Positions 5,458 through 7,495 of a stretch of 7,495 nt of DNA are shown piece after piece. Source of the DNA: CAZVYS01 sp964630755 (GTDB taxonomy: Bacteria > Patescibacteriota > Microgenomatia > UBA1400 > CG1-02-47-37); NCBI GenBank assembly GCA_964630755.1, contig CAZVYS010000034.1:1-7495 (forward strand), read 5' to 3'. The translations under genes were made by a program, and so were the position numbers. The notes below the pieces were generated by a model. It saw only the letters and a list, made by a program, of their open reading frames with translations, was not told the DNA's origin and searched no databases. Every line of letters begins with the position of its first letter. Positions within the stretch are counted from its first letter, which is position 1.

Positions 5458-5922
5458 ATGAGTCCAAATGACTTTCATTTCACCAGTCAGGGATTAAAAG
5501 AGCTCAAAGATGAGCTTAAAAAACTGACTGATGATAAAAGACCAAAATTAATTGACCGGGTGGCTGTGGCCCGGAGCCATGGTGATTTATCTGAAAATAG
5601 TGAATACACCGCTGCCAGAGAAGATTTGGCTATGATTGAGGGTCGAATTGATGAACTTGAAGAGCTAATTGCTAAAGCAAAATTAATCAGAATTAAAGGC
5701 AAAGGTAATGAGGTTAGGTTAGGATGTAATGTGACTGTAAAGGTTAATGGCAAAGAACAAACTTTTAAGATGGTTGGTGAATGGGAAGCTGATCCAATGG
5801 AAAAAAAGATCTCCCATACTTCTCCACTTGGGAAAGCTCTTTTAGGAAAGAAAAAGGGCGACAAAATAGAATTTGAAGCCCCAGCCGGGAAAGTGAAATA
5901 TCACGTTCACAAAATTCATTAA
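5458..5922 (+). CDS. greA: transcription elongation factor GreA
   Basis: GreA inserts its coiled coil into the RNA polymerase secondary channel and stimulates cleavage of backtracked transcripts. The 154-residue chain has the standard two-domain layout and near-standard length (E. coli GreA is 158). Residues 8-76 form the coiled-coil hairpin with the tip GDLSENSEY (42-50), where D43 and E46 are the catalytic acidic pair. Residues 80-154 form the FKBP-like domain with ISHTSPLGKALLGKKKGD (118-135) and the usual closing beta strands. The start at 5458 matches the family's N-terminus (M..phFTsqGLkeLkdEL) despite the lack of a Shine-Dalgarno site. It has its own promoter and a structured leader, and ends at a strong terminator, so it is probably a single-gene transcript. 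Confidence 0.97.
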   Translation: MSPNDFHFTSQGLKELKDELKKLTDDKRPKLIDRVAVARSHGDLSENSEYTAAREDLAMIEGRIDELEELIAKAKLIRIKGKGNEVRLGCNVTVKVNGKEQTFKMVGEWEADPMEKKISHTSPLGKALLGKKKGDKIEFEAPAGKVKYHVHKIH

Positions 5923-5946
5923 AAATAAAAAAATAAAATGATAAGT

Positions 5947-5971
5947 CCCCGGCTGAGCAACCGGGGTTTTT
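5947..5971 (+). terminator. intrinsic terminator after greA
   Basis: CCCCGG (5947-5952) and CCGGGG (5961-5966) form a fully GC stem around an 8-nt loop, followed by TTTTT (5967-5971) and preceded by an A-rich tract. It lies 24 nt after the greA stop and is the clearest terminator in the window. Confidence 0.9.
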
Positions 5972-5973
5972 CA

Positions 5974-5982
5974 TGATATACT
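5974..5982 (+). promoter_or_regulatory. extended -10 promoter element for lysS
   Basis: TGATATACT starts 2 nt after the terminator T-run and ends 12 nt before the lysS ATG, predicting a leader of only about 5 nt. It is identical over nine bases to the element before the surface-protein gene at 4746 (-). No Shine-Dalgarno site precedes lysS. Confidence 0.5.
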
Positions 5983-5994
5983 TTAAACCATAAT

Positions 5995-7495
5995 ATGAGT
6001 AAAACTAGACTTGATCAAATCAAAGAAAAAAATATTGAAGCGATTAATAATTTAAGAAAAAAAGGTATTAATCCGTTTCCAATTAAAACCAATAACACCC
6101 ATACTAGCAAACAGTCACTGGAAAAAGATGGCTTAAAAGTTTGTGTGGCTGGCAGGTTAATGAGTTGGCGTGGTCATGGCAAGATTCGATTTGCAGATTT
6201 AATGGATGAAAGTGGCAAAATTCAGTTGGTTTTTAAAGCTGACAAAGTAGATAAAAAAGCTTTTGAGCAATTACGCTTTGTTGATCGAGGAGATTTTGTA
6301 GAAGCCAGTGGTGAAACTTTTACTACTAAAGCAGGCGAACGATCTGTTTTGGTAAATAAATATACTCTACTGAGTAAATCAGTTCGACCTCTGCCAAGTC
6401 AATGGCATGGCTTAAAAGATGTTGAAGAGCGATATCGAAAACGCTATTTAGATATGATTTTGAATCCTGAAGTGATTAAAAGATTAAAAGTTCGAGCTAA
6501 AGTGATTACTTATATGCGAGAATTCTTAGATCAACTTGAGTTTGAGGAAGTAGAAACACCAACTTTACAACCAGTTTATGGAGGCGGTTTTGCTCGACCA
6601 TTTGTAACTCATCACAATGCTTTGGGGTCAGATTTTTATTTAAGAATCTCTGATGAAATGTATCTTAAACGAATGATTGTTGGTGGCATGGAGAAAGTTT
6701 ACGAGATCACTAAGGTGTTTCGTAATGAAGGGATTGATTATGACCATAATCCAGAGTTTACAATGTTTGAGGCTCAGATTGCCTTTGAAGATTATGAATA
6801 TGGCATGAATATTATTGAAGAAATAACTGAATATTGTGTTAAAAAATCTTTGGGCAAAACTAAAATTAAATATAAAGATTATGAAATTGAATGGAAAAGA
6901 CCGTGGCAAAGATATAAATTAGTCGAGGCTGTTGAAAAATTTACTAAACTTAAGCCGATGACTTGGAAAACTCTTGGGCAAGCTAAAAAAGAAGTAAAAA
7001 ACCTTAAACTAAATGATGATGAAAAAGAAGAGTTAAAAAGATTGCTTTCGATTGGTGAAGTGATGGCTTTTTCATTTGAGGTGGGAGTAGAAGATAAATT
7101 AATTCAACCAACTATAATTTATGATTACCCGATCGAAGTATCGCCTTTGGCAAAAAAGTGTGATGATCCCCGGTTTACACAAAGATTTGAGCAGTTTGCG
7201 GCTGGATCAGAGCTTGGCAATAACTACACCGAATTAAATGATCCGGTTGATCTAAGGCAACGATTTGTGGAAGAGAAAAAAAAGGAGGCAGCTGGATTTG
7301 AAGAAGCTCATCAAACTGACGAGGATTATTTGACAGCTATTGAGCATGGATTTCCGCCTACTTGCGGTATAGCAATTGGAATTGATCGATTAGTAATGAT
7401 GTTGACTAATGCTCCTAATTTAAAGGAAATCATGGCTTTTCCAACTTTAAAACCGGAAAGATCTGTAATCAAAAAGGGTAAAAAAGTAACTGGTG
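5995..7495 (+). CDS. lysS: lysyl-tRNA synthetase, class II (3' end beyond the window)
   Basis: The frame stays open from ATG 5995 to the window end, giving 500 residues. The enzyme charges tRNA-Lys with lysine. An N-terminal OB-fold anticodon-binding domain (about 50-130; VAGRLMSWRGHGKIRFADL) is followed by the class II core. GLKDVEERYRKRYLDMI opens the core, then come RPFVTHHNALG and ISDEMYLKRMIVGGMEKVYE. Motif 2 is FRNEGIDYDHNPEFTMFE from F242. The lysine-site segment is ELGNNYTELNDP, and motif 3 is GIAIGIDR (458-465) followed by EIMAFPTLKP. E. coli LysS (505 residues) ends about two residues after the equivalent of FPTLKP. Here the chain continues for at least 13 more residues, rich in Lys (ERSVIKKGKKVTG), so a C-terminal extension is present. 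The start is supported by family alignment and by the promoter just upstream. Confidence 0.97.
   Translation, partial: MSKTRLDQIKEKNIEAINNLRKKGINPFPIKTNNTHTSKQSLEKDGLKVCVAGRLMSWRGHGKIRFADLMDESGKIQLVFKADKVDKKAFEQLRFVDRGDFVEASGETFTTKAGERSVLVNKYTLLSKSVRPLPSQWHGLKDVEERYRKRYLDMILNPEVIKRLKVRAKVITYMREFLDQLEFEEVETPTLQPVYGGGFARPFVTHHNALGSDFYLRISDEMYLKRMIVGGMEKVYEITKVFRNEGIDYDHNPEFTMFEAQIAFEDYEYGMNIIEEITEYCVKKSLGKTKIKYKDYEIEWKRPWQRYKLVEAVEKFTKLKPMTWKTLGQAKKEVKNLKLNDDEKEELKRLLSIGEVMAFSFEVGVEDKLIQPTIIYDYPIEVSPLAKKCDDPRFTQRFEQFAAGSELGNNYTELNDPVDLRQRFVEEKKKEAAGFEEAHQTDEDYLTAIEHGFPPTCGIAIGIDRLVMMLTNAPNLKEIMAFPTLKPERSVIKKGKKVTG

Noticed and set aside
5487..5864. Minus-strand open frame of 125 codons under greA
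   Set aside because: It is antisense to an unmistakable GreA, and its Ser/Leu/Phe-rich product is typical of a shadow of Lys/Glu-rich coding sequence.
5765..5974. Minus-strand open frame of 69 codons running from the terminator into greA
   Set aside because: It overlaps the terminator stem and the conserved GreA C-terminal domain, has no promoter or ribosome site, and shows no protein features.
6640..6909. Minus-strand open frame of 89 codons inside lysS
   Set aside because: It is antisense to the motif 2 region of lysyl-tRNA synthetase; its Phe/Ile-rich product is the expected reverse complement of Lys/Glu/Asn-rich codons.

Overview
The window is AT-rich and densely coded, from a bacterium with small genes and short spacers. 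All nine visible stop codons are TAA or TAG, and glycine is encoded by normal GGN codons, so nothing suggests a recoded TGA. Low GC, near-leaderless promoters, a split PEP-utilising enzyme, a signal-anchored Thr-rich surface protein and stand-alone small haem proteins together suggest Patescibacteria (CPR) or a similarly streamlined lineage. This placement is an inference, because lysS and greA were compared with known families only from memory.

Layout. At 108-1365 (+) two overlapping genes look like the central and phosphohistidine (swivel) domains of a PEP-synthase or rifampicin-phosphotransferase-type enzyme. No ATP-grasp domain is present in the window. At 1369-2211 (+) lies a class I SAM methyltransferase whose codon choice differs from its neighbours. 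At 2239-3411 (+) is a compact SF1B (RecD/Dda-like) DNA helicase. It ends tail-to-tail, sharing a TTAA, with a 3-methyladenine DNA glycosylase of the AlkA type at 3408-4016 (-). Upstream of the glycosylase is an anchored surface protein at 4075-4746 (-). Divergent from that gene is a two-gene pair: a cytochrome b5-fold lipoprotein (4783-5139) and a 60-residue, two-helix membrane protein carrying an HX13H motif (5132-5314). greA (5458-5922), with a structured leader, and lysS (5995 to beyond the window end) complete the window. A strong terminator separates these last two.

The most interesting signals are these: (1) a two-copy dispersed palindromic repeat, 41 bp with 37 identities, sitting in front of two unrelated genes; (2) a possible minimal trans-membrane haem relay made of the b5 lipoprotein and the HX13H mini-protein; (3) a hairpin followed by six T residues inside the greA leader, reminiscent of the attenuated greA leader (GraL) of E. 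coli; (4) a recurrent extended -10 element (TGATATACT and variants) placed 5-12 nt before start codons, while operon-internal genes use Shine-Dalgarno sites instead. No rRNA, tRNA, CRISPR array or transposase was recognised. No gene-free stretch exceeds 150 bases.
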